Shown here: positions 1-5,499 of the stretch, piece after piece
How positions within the stretch are numbered: position 1 is the first letter of the stretch
How the letters are laid out: every line of letters starts with the position of its first letter
NCBI GenBank assembly: GCA_947446335.1
Contig: CANFGA010000206.1
Coordinates: 1 to 6,050 of the forward strand
Reading direction: 5' to 3'
Length of the DNA: 6,050 nucleotides
From: Oxalobacteraceae bacterium
GTDB taxonomy: Bacteria > Pseudomonadota > Gammaproteobacteria > Burkholderiales > Burkholderiaceae_D
The notes under the pieces: model-generated
The model's database searches: none
The model's input: only the letters and a program-made list of their open reading frames with translations
Told to the model about the DNA's origin: nothing
Position numbers and translations under genes: made by a program

Positions 1-1688
1 ATGGGGACAAATTGCACGCCCTGGCTGCGCATCTGGGCCACGGTGGCAAAAATGTCGCAGCAAGCGAACGCGATGTGGTGCACGCTGCCGCTGCCGATCG
101 CTTCGATCACCCTGGCGGTGCGCGTCATTTGACTCGACGACACATTGAGCACGAAACGCACGCTGCGCTCGGCATTGGCCAGGCCGCAACTGCGGATCAA
201 GCCGAAAGGATCGGCCAGTTCCAGGCTATCGCCGGGTTCAAAACCGAGCACCGAACGACAGAACAGCACCCAGGTATCGAGTTCATCGGTGGCAAGGCCG
301 AGCGCTACATGATCGATCGCGATCAATCCGGCGCCCATGTCAACATCAATCTCGACATCAATCCCGGCCGCTTCCTGCGCGAAGTCCACTTCATAAAATA
401 CCGTCGCATCCACATTGGCCGGCAAGAAATGGATCGCCATGCCGCCCGGCGCGCATATGGTGGGGATATCGTGTTCGTCAAGGCCGCGAATGCCGTGCAC
501 GCGCACCGATTGCAGACTCGTTGCGCGCAAGGCGGCCTGCTCCGGATCGTCGGATACCAGGCCGATCGCACACACCGACGGCCCGTGGCTGGCGAAGCGG
601 GCGCTGGCGAAAGAGTCGGGCTCGCAATTGAGCACCAGATGAATGGCGCCGTGCCGGTACAGCGCGACCTGCTTCGATCGATGCGTGCCGACGCGCTGGA
701 ATCCCATCTTCTCGAAAAACAAAGCCAGCGTTGCCGCCGACGCTGCATCGACAGCGAATTCGAGGAAGGCGATGCCAACCGAGCGCGGTGCGCAAGACGG
801 ATGGAACAGGTCGATGCGCTGCAGCGCGCTGCTGGCCTGGTCGCCTGAGATCTGCGTTTGAGCGCGTTGCTGCAAACGGTTGCGGACCTGGTTTTCAAGA
901 TACAGCAGCGAGCGCATCGCGTCTGTGGCGGTGCGCCGCACCGGCGCTGCGCGCAGCACATCGTTGAAGATTTCCAGCGACAGCGGACCTTTGTACCCGG
1001 ACAACAGCACCTGCTCGAGGAAGTTGTCGACATCGAGCTGACCTTGGCCCGGAAAACAGCGGAAATGGCGCGCCCATTGCAGCACATCCATCGCCAGGCG
1101 CGGCGCATCGGCCATTTGCAAGAAGAAGATCTTGTCGCCGGGCAATTGCGCGATGCCGGCCGGATCGTCGTTCAGCGCCAGCGTATGAAAGCTGTCCAGG
1201 ATCAGGCCGAGTTGCGGATGAGCGGCGCGTTCGACGATGGCCCAGGCTTGCCCATACAGCTTGACATGCTTGCCCCAGGCCAACGCTTCATAGCCGATGC
1301 GCATGTTGCGCTGCGCGGCCAGATCGGCCAGTTGATGCAATTGATCGGCGGCCAGTTCGAGGCCCGCTTGCGCTTGCGGCGCCGTGTTTGAACACACCAG
1401 CACCGTGGAGGCGCCCAATTGCTCCATCACGTCAAACTTGCGCTCGGCGCGCTCGAGGGCGCGCCGGAACAACGCGTCCGGCATGCCCTCGATGTCGCGC
1501 AGTGGCTGGTACAGGTCGATGCTCAAACCGAGATCAACGCACATCGCGCGCAACTCGATCGCCGGGCCCTTGAAGTTGATGAAATCGTTCTCGAACAGTT
1601 CGATGCCGTCGAAGCCGGCTGCGGAAATTGCTTCCAGCTTCTGGCGCAGCGTGCCGCTCATCGATACCGTGGCAATGGACCGGTGCAT
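1..1688 (-). CDS. quiC: 3-dehydroshikimate dehydratase, two-domain QuiC type (C-terminus cut by window edge)
   Basis: This cytoplasmic enzyme dehydrates 3-dehydroshikimate to protocatechuate in quinate/shikimate catabolism. The frame is open for 562 codons to the left edge; family members known to me are about 635 residues, so roughly 70 are missing. Residues about 1-265 form a sugar-phosphate-isomerase-like TIM barrel. It carries the expected divalent-metal ligands at E134 (IGYEALAWG), D165 (LILDSFHT), Q191 (FFLQMADAP) and E239 (PLSLEIFND), with H168 and R210 (HFRCFPGQG) near the active site. After a linker (about 270-300) comes a 4-hydroxyphenylpyruvate-dioxygenase-like domain with two likely metal histidines, H460 (AIDHVALG) and H538 (VHHIAF); its glutamate ligand would lie off the window. 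I chose the ATG at 1688, giving MHRSIATVSMSG, because the ribosome site is 7 bases upstream; the ATG at 1694 is too close to it. The HPPD-like half is generally not thought to act as a dioxygenase. The family call is secure. Confidence 0.93.
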   Translation of the reverse strand, partial: MHRSIATVSMSGTLRQKLEAISAAGFDGIELFENDFINFKGPAIELRAMCVDLGLSIDLYQPLRDIEGMPDALFRRALERAERKFDVMEQLGASTVLVCSNTAPQAQAGLELAADQLHQLADLAAQRNMRIGYEALAWGKHVKLYGQAWAIVERAAHPQLGLILDSFHTLALNDDPAGIAQLPGDKIFFLQMADAPRLAMDVLQWARHFRCFPGQGQLDVDNFLEQVLLSGYKGPLSLEIFNDVLRAAPVRRTATDAMRSLLYLENQVRNRLQQRAQTQISGDQASSALQRIDLFHPSCAPRSVGIAFLEFAVDAASAATLALFFEKMGFQRVGTHRSKQVALYRHGAIHLVLNCEPDSFASARFASHGPSVCAIGLVSDDPEQAALRATSLQSVRVHGIRGLDEHDIPTICAPGGMAIHFLPANVDATVFYEVDFAQEAAGIDVEIDVDMGAGLIAIDHVALGLATDELDTWVLFCRSVLGFEPGDSLELADPFGLIRSCGLANAERSVRFVLNVSSSQMTRTARVIEAIGSGSVHHIAFACCDIFATVAQMRSQGVQFVP

Positions 1689-1695
1689 GTTCATT

Positions 1696-1702
1696 CTCCC
1701 TT
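1696..1702 (-). promoter_or_regulatory. Ribosome binding site of quiC, deciding its start
   Basis: The minus strand reads AAGGGAG here, followed by AATGAAC and then ATG at 1688. Spacing to that ATG is 7 bases, which is normal. Spacing to the other in-frame ATG at 1694 is only about one base. This favours the protein beginning MHRSIATVS over MNMHRSIATVS. Confidence 0.7.
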
Positions 1703-1723
1703 GTGCATTCTTGATAGCGTTGA

Positions 1724-1729
1724 AGTATA
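1724..1729 (-). promoter_or_regulatory. Possible -10 element upstream of quiC
   Basis: The minus strand reads TATACT, five of six matches to the sigma-70 -10 consensus, 35 bases before the quiC start. This would leave a leader of about 30 bases containing the ribosome site. No convincing -35 element lies at 16-18 bases; the best partner, TTTCCA, is at 15 bases. If real, the promoter may need an activator. It is a weak candidate based on one hexamer only. Confidence 0.3.
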
Positions 1730-1756
1730 GGTAGCCAGGACGGCTGGAAATGCGCT

Positions 1757-1820
1757 GAAAATCCGATATTTGGCGCTGATCGCACATGCGGCGCGATCAG
1801 CGCACAAAAATTCGGTTTTC
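1757..1820 (-). terminator. Long imperfect stem-loop between the AEC gene and quiC
   Basis: A perfect 11-bp inverted repeat, GCGCTGATCGC (1773-1783) and GCGATCAGCGC (1793-1803), surrounds a 9-base loop. The pairing extends outward imperfectly: GAAAATCCGATATTTG (1757-1772) is complementary, with small bulges, to the segment 1804-1820, whose reverse complement is GAAAACCGAATTTTTGT. The whole structure begins three bases after the AEC stop codon. Its position suggests a transcription terminator or an mRNA 3'-end stabiliser, possibly working in both directions because the outer stem is A/T-rich. There is no clean run of T directly after the GC core on the minus strand, so read-through into quiC remains possible. 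GCGCTGA also occurs a third time at 1752-1758. Confidence 0.5.
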
Positions 1821-1823
1821 TGG

Positions 1824-2780
1824 TCAGGCCGATATGTGCTTCGATATCCACAGCACGCCGCTGAGCGTGAAAAAAGAAGCGATCGTCGTCACCAGCAGCG
1901 CCGTCGCAGCGAAATCTTCTTCTCCATAAACTTGCGCCAGGATAGGATAGATGCTCATCATCGGCATTGCAGCCATCAACACCGCAGCCATGCGCAGTTC
2001 AGCACCGAGCGCAGGAAAACCCAGCAGCGGCAATGCCAGCACGGCCAGCAGCACGGCCAAAGGATGGAGCACCAGTTTGCCGATCGCGATCGGCACGACC
2101 TGTCGCCCCATCGCGCGCAGCGGCAAGCCGACCAGCGCGCCGCCGATGACGAACAATGACAGCGCCCCGCTCGCCATCGCGAACAGATTGACGGTGCGCG
2201 CGAGCGGCGCCGGCACCGTCCAACCCAGCACTGACACGGCAAGGCCTGCCAGCAAGCCGATGATCATCGGATTTTTGGCCAGGCGCGCGAGCGACTGGGC
2301 AAGCACCCGATGCCAACGTCCGGCGCCGGCGTGTCCACGCTCGGCCAGCGCCAGCAGCAGAGGGATGACGATGACGTTTTCGACGATCATGTTCAAGGCC
2401 AGCACCACGCCGGCGACCGGTGCCAGTGTCAAGAGCAGGATCGGATACCCGACGAAGCCGCTGTTCGAACAAGACATCCCCATCGCATGCACCGCGCTGC
2501 TGCTCGCGCTCATCCCTTTGAAACGGCGGCAGCGGAGATAGCCCACGGCCAGCACGAGCAAGGAACCGAACAGGTAAACGGCCAGGTAACCGAGATTGAG
2601 AATCTCGCTGATACGGCGCTGGGCCAAGGCATTGAACAACAACGCCGGCAACGCAAGATTGATGACGAACTTGCCGAACACGCGCATGTCGGCCTTGGCG
2701 AACAAGCCCATTCTGGTCGTGACATAGCCCAGACAGATCGTGATATAGATCGGCAGCGTGATGGCAAGGATATCGAGCAT
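1824..2780 (-). CDS. AEC-family (auxin efflux carrier) inner-membrane transporter
   Basis: This 318-residue, almost wholly hydrophobic protein has the layout of the AEC family: two groups of about five membrane helices around a more polar central stretch near residues 147-170. Family-typical segments are visible: LPALLFNAL (44-52), the SNSGFVGYP motif (105-113) in the first half, KNPMIIGLLAG (169-179), and AMPMMSIYPILAQVYG (271-286) near the end. The length is normal. AEC carriers move small organic acids such as malate or malonate. Between aroQ and quiC, the natural inference is transport of a hydroaromatic acid or its protocatechuate product, but the sequence does not show the substrate. 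The start at 2780 gives the expected MLDILAITLPI, yet no good Shine-Dalgarno precedes it (GAATTAATCC), so translation may be weak or regulated. It lies 107 bases after aroQ and 135 before quiC. Confidence 0.88.
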   Translation of the reverse strand: MLDILAITLPIYITICLGYVTTRMGLFAKADMRVFGKFVINLALPALLFNALAQRRISEILNLGYLAVYLFGSLLVLAVGYLRCRRFKGMSASSSAVHAMGMSCSNSGFVGYPILLLTLAPVAGVVLALNMIVENVIVIPLLLALAERGHAGAGRWHRVLAQSLARLAKNPMIIGLLAGLAVSVLGWTVPAPLARTVNLFAMASGALSLFVIGGALVGLPLRAMGRQVVPIAIGKLVLHPLAVLLAVLALPLLGFPALGAELRMAAVLMAAMPMMSIYPILAQVYGEEDFAATALLVTTIASFFTLSGVLWISKHISA

Positions 2781-2782
2781 GG

Positions 2783-2805
2783 ATTAATTCACAGTGTCAA
2801 TTCAT
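2783..2805. promoter_or_regulatory. Near-palindrome immediately upstream of the AEC start, possible operator
   Basis: The 17-bp core AATTCACAGTGTCAATT (2786-2802) is symmetric around G2794 apart from one mismatched pair (2790/2798). Symmetry continues at 2783/2805 and 2784/2804, so 9 of 11 pairs match. It ends two bases before the AEC start codon and occupies the place of the ribosome site. Such symmetry suits a dimeric repressor. No regulator is in the window, so the binding protein is unknown. Confidence 0.35.
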
Positions 2806-2810
2806 GAGCT

Positions 2811-2846
2811 TGAAGTACAAGGTTAAAGTACAAGGTTGAAGTACTA
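2811..2846. repeat. 13-bp tandem repeat, about 2.8 copies, upstream of the AEC gene
   Basis: Three consecutive units read TGAAGTACAAGGT (2811-2823), TAAAGTACAAGGT (2824-2836) and TGAAGTACTA (2837-2846). The first two differ at one base and the third is partial. The array lies 31-66 bases upstream of the AEC start, in the gap after aroQ. It may be a recent slippage duplication or a repeated protein-binding site. It is far too short, and has no spacers, to be CRISPR. Confidence 0.85.
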
Positions 2847-2887
2847 GCGTGATGAATCAGCTTAACATCCAGCCGATCGAGTGCCTG

Positions 2888-3331
2888 TCATTGACGGGCC
2901 TTGGCTGCGGACACTGCAGCGCGCAAGGCCAGCAAATAGCTGTCGACACCAAAGCCGCAGATCTGGCCTGTGACGATCTCGGCAAACACGGAAACATGGC
3001 GAAACGGTTCGCGCGCGTGGATGTTCGACATGTGCAATTCGACTACAGGCACGGTCAAGATCGCCAGCGCATCGCGGATGCCGTAACTGTAGTGGGTCCA
3101 CGCGCCAGCGTTGAGCAGCACCGCATCCATGCCCTCCGTGTAACCCTGATGGATGCGTTCGCACATCGCGCCTTCGCAATTGGTCTGAAAGCTTGTGACC
3201 TCGACGCCCAGTTCAACGCCCAGCGCTTGCAACTGCGCATCGATCTCGGCCAGCGTGATCGTGCCGTACTGGGCCGGGTCGCGCTTGCCGAACATGTTGT
3301 GATTGATGCCGTGGAGCATGAGGATTTTCAT
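2888..3331 (-). CDS. aroQ: Type II 3-dehydroquinate dehydratase, probably catabolic
   Basis: This enzyme converts 3-dehydroquinate to 3-dehydroshikimate by anti elimination and normally forms a dodecamer. It is 147 residues, the usual family length. Visible active-site residues are R17 and the catalytic Y22 on the mobile loop (GKRDPAQYG), N74 and H80 (NAGAWTHYS), E98 and the catalytic H100 (VELHMSN), R107 (NIHAREPFRH) and R111. The N-terminal strand is unusual: LHGINHNMFGKR replaces the common LNGPNLNLLGxR, although N10 is kept. Neighbouring quiC suggests a catabolic role in quinate breakdown rather than biosynthesis. A biosynthetic function cannot be excluded from sequence alone. The start at 3331 gives MKILMLHG, matching the family, with a weak AAGAG site four bases upstream. 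In-frame ATGs at 3355 and 3373 would add 8 or 14 residues and lack a ribosome site. It follows the porin by 132 bases. Confidence 0.92.
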   Translation of the reverse strand: MKILMLHGINHNMFGKRDPAQYGTITLAEIDAQLQALGVELGVEVTSFQTNCEGAMCERIHQGYTEGMDAVLLNAGAWTHYSYGIRDALAILTVPVVELHMSNIHAREPFRHVSVFAEIVTGQICGFGVDSYLLALRAAVSAAKARQ

Positions 3332-3353
3332 GGAGCTCTTTCTTTTTTGCGTC

Positions 3354-3373
3354 ATGGACGCGTGCGCGTCCAT
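3354..3373. promoter_or_regulatory. Perfect 9-bp inverted repeat upstream of aroQ, possible operator
   Basis: ATGGACGCG (3354-3362) and CGCGTCCAT (3365-3373) are exact reverse complements separated by TG. The element ends 22 bases upstream of the chosen aroQ start. A two-base centre is too small for a good RNA loop without opening the inner pairs, so a DNA operator for a dimeric regulator fits better than a hairpin. On the minus strand it contains an ATG in frame with aroQ; if translation began there, the palindrome would be coding. Confidence 0.45.
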
Positions 3374-3389
3374 CCGCTGTACTCATTGG

Positions 3390-3410
3390 AGGACGCCAGA
3401 AGGACGCCAG
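3390..3410. repeat. 10-bp direct repeat, 11-bp period, in the porin-aroQ gap
   Basis: AGGACGCCAG occurs at 3390-3399 and again at 3401-3410, one base apart. The 11-bp spacing is close to one helical turn, so a protein could contact both copies on the same DNA face. It could equally be a chance or slippage duplication. Confidence 0.6.
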
Positions 3411-3414
3411 GAAT

Positions 3415-3451
3415 GCAATGCTGCCGCCAACTTGTTTGGCGGCAGCATTGC
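3415..3451 (-). terminator. Perfect 16-bp stem-loop just after the porin gene
   Basis: GCAATGCTGCCGCCAA (3415-3430) and TTGGCGGCAGCATTGC (3436-3451) pair perfectly around the 5-base loop CTTGT. The stem starts 12 bases after the porin stop codon (3464-3466). Position and stability are those of an intrinsic terminator, but on the minus strand the following bases are ATTCCTGG, with no T run. It may be an attenuator, a processing barrier that raises porin mRNA stability over aroQ, or a terminator assisted by factors. Confidence 0.6.
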
Positions 3452-3463
3452 GTGACAGAGCGA

Positions 3464-4600
3464 TCAGAAGCGATGCAGAATGCCCAATTGCACGCCAGTC
3501 AAGCTCTTGCCATTGACATCGGCGCCGGCCAGGTTGGCCGATGGACCAGCCGAACTGCTGAAACGAAATCCCGCATTCGTGTCGTTTTTCATGTAGCTCA
3601 CGAAGCTATACAAGGTAGTGCGCTTGGACAAGTCGTAATAGGCGCCCACGTTGCCGCCGCGTGCACCGGCGTCGCCACTTGTGGTGTCGTCGATGACGCC
3701 ATACAAGGCGCCGACGCGCAATTGCGTGTTGATCCGATAGTCGGCCGACAATTGATAGATATTGTAAAAGCGCCCGGCGTTCAAATCGGTGCCGGCGAAA
3801 TAATTGTTCGGGCTGCCGACGTTGCTCAGGATGGTCGACGCATTGCGGCCATTGGCGCCCGCAGTCGAATTGTTGCTGCGTACCATCGCTGCATACAAGG
3901 TGCCGGCTTCATATTTGTAATTGGCATACACATTGTGATAAACGATCTTTTCACGCACGGTCGCGGTCAGGTCGTTCGGACTGGCCGACAATCCGGCGTA
4001 ACCGGCGCGATACGGCCCGTTCGTGTAATCGACGCCAAACTGGTAGATCGCCGAATTCTGGTTCTTCGCGCCGCTCGCCGCCAGGCTGTTTTCAGGCAAG
4101 GCATAGTGCAGATCGACCTGGAAGCCGGACAGGCGCGGCGTCTTGTACGAAATGTCATTGTCATAACGCGATGGCACGCCGAAGCTGTTGATGATCGAGC
4201 CGAACGTGGTGCGCTCCGTGTAGTCGATGGCGCCACCAATATAAAAGATCGATGTATTCTGGCGTCCCACGCGGAACTCGCCGACCGGCGTGTTGATGCC
4301 GACCCAAGCCTGGCGGTCGAACAGACGGCCGCCGTCGGCCTGGGTGCCGGTGTCGGCATTGGCGCCCAGTTCCAGATTGAATTTGGCTTGATAGCCGTTG
4401 CCCAATTCTTCGACGCCACGGAAACCGAGGCGGCTGCGCAAGATGGCGCCATCGTTCAAGCCTGTGATGTGCTCGCCGCTGCTGCTGCGGATGTAGCCCA
4501 GGTATTGGTCGAGCGAGCCGTACATCGTGACGTTGGACTGGGCCTGGACGGAAGCGGCGCAAGCGGCCAAGGTGCAAGCAGCGATCAATTGTTTTTTCAT
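3464..4600 (-). CDS. Outer-membrane general porin, Burkholderiales type
   Basis: This 378-residue trimeric-porin-family protein would form a beta-barrel channel for small hydrophilic solutes in the outer membrane. It has a classic signal peptide: MKKQ, a hydrophobic run and an alanine-rich end, with likely cleavage after residue 20 (ASVQA) to give QSNVTMYGSLDQYLGY. Other family features are SRLGFRGVEELGNGYQAKF, RLFDRQAWVGINTPVGEFRVGRQ, the acidic loop-3 region, and a final strand GVQLGILHRF ending in phenylalanine, the signal for barrel assembly. The start at 4600 follows a GGGGA ribosome site; an in-frame ATG at 4612 would add four residues but precede that site. It sits between the ABC transporter genes and aroQ, so it may admit quinate-like acids, though general porins are poorly selective and the substrate is inference. 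The length is normal for the family. Confidence 0.95.
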   Translation of the reverse strand: MKKQLIAACTLAACAASVQAQSNVTMYGSLDQYLGYIRSSSGEHITGLNDGAILRSRLGFRGVEELGNGYQAKFNLELGANADTGTQADGGRLFDRQAWVGINTPVGEFRVGRQNTSIFYIGGAIDYTERTTFGSIINSFGVPSRYDNDISYKTPRLSGFQVDLHYALPENSLAASGAKNQNSAIYQFGVDYTNGPYRAGYAGLSASPNDLTATVREKIVYHNVYANYKYEAGTLYAAMVRSNNSTAGANGRNASTILSNVGSPNNYFAGTDLNAGRFYNIYQLSADYRINTQLRVGALYGVIDDTTSGDAGARGGNVGAYYDLSKRTTLYSFVSYMKNDTNAGFRFSSSAGPSANLAGADVNGKSLTGVQLGILHRF

Positions 4601-4605
4601 GACTA

Positions 4606-4610
4606 TCCCC
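4606..4610 (-). promoter_or_regulatory. Ribosome binding site of the porin, deciding its start
   Basis: The minus strand reads GGGGA followed by five bases and ATG at 4600. This selects the MKKQLIAA start, which begins a proper signal peptide. The ATG at 4612 overlaps the start of this site and would leave no ribosome site of its own. Confidence 0.75.
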
Positions 4611-4721
4611 ATAGATTTTTATGATGCGAACGTGCAAGGTGATGCAGCATGAACGCGTTTCCCCTCGAAGCGATGCCGGAGCGAGGGGGCTCCTTGATCA
4701 ATCGGTGCAACGACAGCGCAG

Positions 4722-4754
4722 CGCTGTTTTCAACATCATTTCAGGCTGATTTCA
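4722..4754 (-). repeat. Degenerate 11-bp tandem motif after livF
   Basis: Starting three bases after the livF stop, the minus strand reads TGAAATCAGCC, TGAAATGATGT and TGAAAACAGCG in succession. TGAAA is kept in all three units, and CAGC in the first and third. The 11-bp period would place the A-tracts on nearly the same DNA face. It could be a phased bending or binding element, or chance. The third unit overlaps the palindrome at 4713-4727. Confidence 0.45.
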
Positions 4755-4757
4755 ATA

Positions 4758-5498
4758 TCAAACCGGCGCCACCTGCTTGGCCGCCGCATTGCCCAGGAAC
4801 AAGCGCTCGATGTGCGGATCGTTGAGCAATTCGCCAGCGGCAGCGTGCAGAGCGCAAAAGCCCGATTCGAGCGCAATCGCATCGTCCGAGATCTTCAATG
4901 CGCTCTTCACGTTTTGCTCGACCATCAGCACCGTGGTGCCTTGATCGGCCAGTTTGCGCAGCAGCTTGAAAACATCGGCCACGACCATCGGTGACAAGCC
5001 GATCGACGGTTCGTCGATCAACAGCACTTTCGGGCGCAGCAACAAGGCACGGCCGATTTCGAGCTGCTTTTGTTCGCCGCCCGACAGCGCGCCGGCCGGC
5101 GAATGCATCCGTTCCCTCACGCGCGGGAAGAATTCGAGCACTTCCGGTATCCGTTCATGGGTTTTTTTCATCCCGATCGTGATGCCGCCCAGTTCCAGGT
5201 TTTGCCACGCCGTCAACTGGCCAAACAGGTTGCGCCCCTGCGGCACGAAACCGATGCCCTGGTCCAGCAACTGGCGCGAAGTGGCACCGGTGATATCGAC
5301 GCCGTCGAGCAGTATCTTGCCCTGGCGCACTTTCAGCAAGCCGAACAGCGTTTTCAGCACCGTCGACTTGCCCGCCCCGTTCGGTCCCAGCAGCAAGGTG
5401 ATCGCCCCTTTTTTTGCCTTGAACGAGAGATCGTTCAAGATCATGAAGTCCTTGTAGCCGGCCCGCACGCCATCGAATTCGATTGCAATGTCGCTCAT
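4758..5498 (-). CDS. livF: Branched-chain-amino-acid-type ABC transporter ATP-binding protein, LivF family
   Basis: This is one of the two cytoplasmic ATPases of a Liv-type (HAAT family) ABC importer, in a complex with LivG and two permeases. At 246 residues it is close to normal size. Motifs in order are Walker A GPNGAGKST (38-46), Q-loop Q87 (FVPQGRN), signature LSGGEQ (138-143), Walker B VLLIDEP (158-164) with E163, and a switch position occupied by Q195 (MVEQN), as is usual for LivF. The C-terminal part IALESGFCALHAAAGELL departs from the common 'VLExGRIVLEGPAAEL' pattern. The start at 5498 has a GGGGA site six bases upstream, inside the livG end; the livG stop is one base away, so the two are translationally coupled. 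Liv-type systems also carry aromatic acids in many proteobacteria. Next to aroQ and quiC, uptake of quinate, shikimate or a related acid is a reasonable inference but is not shown by the sequence. Confidence 0.94.
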   Translation of the reverse strand: MSDIAIEFDGVRAGYKDFMILNDLSFKAKKGAITLLLGPNGAGKSTVLKTLFGLLKVRQGKILLDGVDITGATSRQLLDQGIGFVPQGRNLFGQLTAWQNLELGGITIGMKKTHERIPEVLEFFPRVRERMHSPAGALSGGEQKQLEIGRALLLRPKVLLIDEPSIGLSPMVVADVFKLLRKLADQGTTVLMVEQNVKSALKISDDAIALESGFCALHAAAGELLNDPHIERLFLGNAAAKQVAPV

Positions 5499-5499
5499 G

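Larger units (their letters stand above)
4601..4757 (-). other. Gap between livF and the porin: possible hairpins, no gene
   Basis: This 157-base gap would hold the porin promoter if the porin has its own. A 7-bp inverted repeat, CCCCTCG (4661-4667) and CGAGGGG (4682-4688), could form a stem with a 14-base loop. A 15-bp palindrome, ACAGCGC-A-GCGCTGT (4713-4727), lies closer to the livF end. Neither is followed by a T run on the minus strand. A candidate -35 TTGCAC lies near 4635 but its partner at 16 bases, TCTATG, is poor, so I call no promoter. No coding sequence is evident. Confidence 0.4.

Noticed and set aside
323..1108. A 261-codon minus-strand open frame inside quiC
   Set aside because: It is in a different frame from quiC, and its product is Arg/Ser/Cys-rich low-complexity sequence without family features.
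12..1391. Two long plus-strand open frames (12-848 and 858-1391) opposite quiC
   Set aside because: Both are antisense to the intact quiC frame, which has all its catalytic residues. The products show no domains.
2795..2800. TTGACA on the minus strand as a -35 element for the AEC gene
   Set aside because: The matching -10 position would fall inside the coding sequence (CTCGAT, poor match), so a promoter here could not serve the gene normally. The bases are better explained as part of the near-palindrome.
3332..3373. A longer aroQ beginning at 3373 with 14 extra residues
   Set aside because: The extension MDAHASMTQKRKSS is not part of the family, has no ribosome site, and would put the palindrome in coding sequence. 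MKILMLHG at 3331 matches the known N-terminus.
2811..3410. Short repeats considered as a CRISPR array
   Set aside because: The units are 10-13 bp, directly adjacent, without unique spacers and without cas genes nearby.
2849..4624. A 591-codon open frame on the plus strand, spanning the whole aroQ and porin region
   Set aside because: It lies exactly antisense to two well-supported genes. Its product has no recognisable domain and a composition rich in Ala, Arg, Val, Gln, Asp and His, typical of the antisense frame of GC-rich genes. It is most likely a codon-bias shadow despite its length.
4713..4727. The 15-bp palindrome ACAGCGCAGCGCTGT as a livF terminator
   Set aside because: On the minus strand it is followed by CGTTGC and not by T residues. 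The short T run lies on the opposite strand, where no gene needs terminating.
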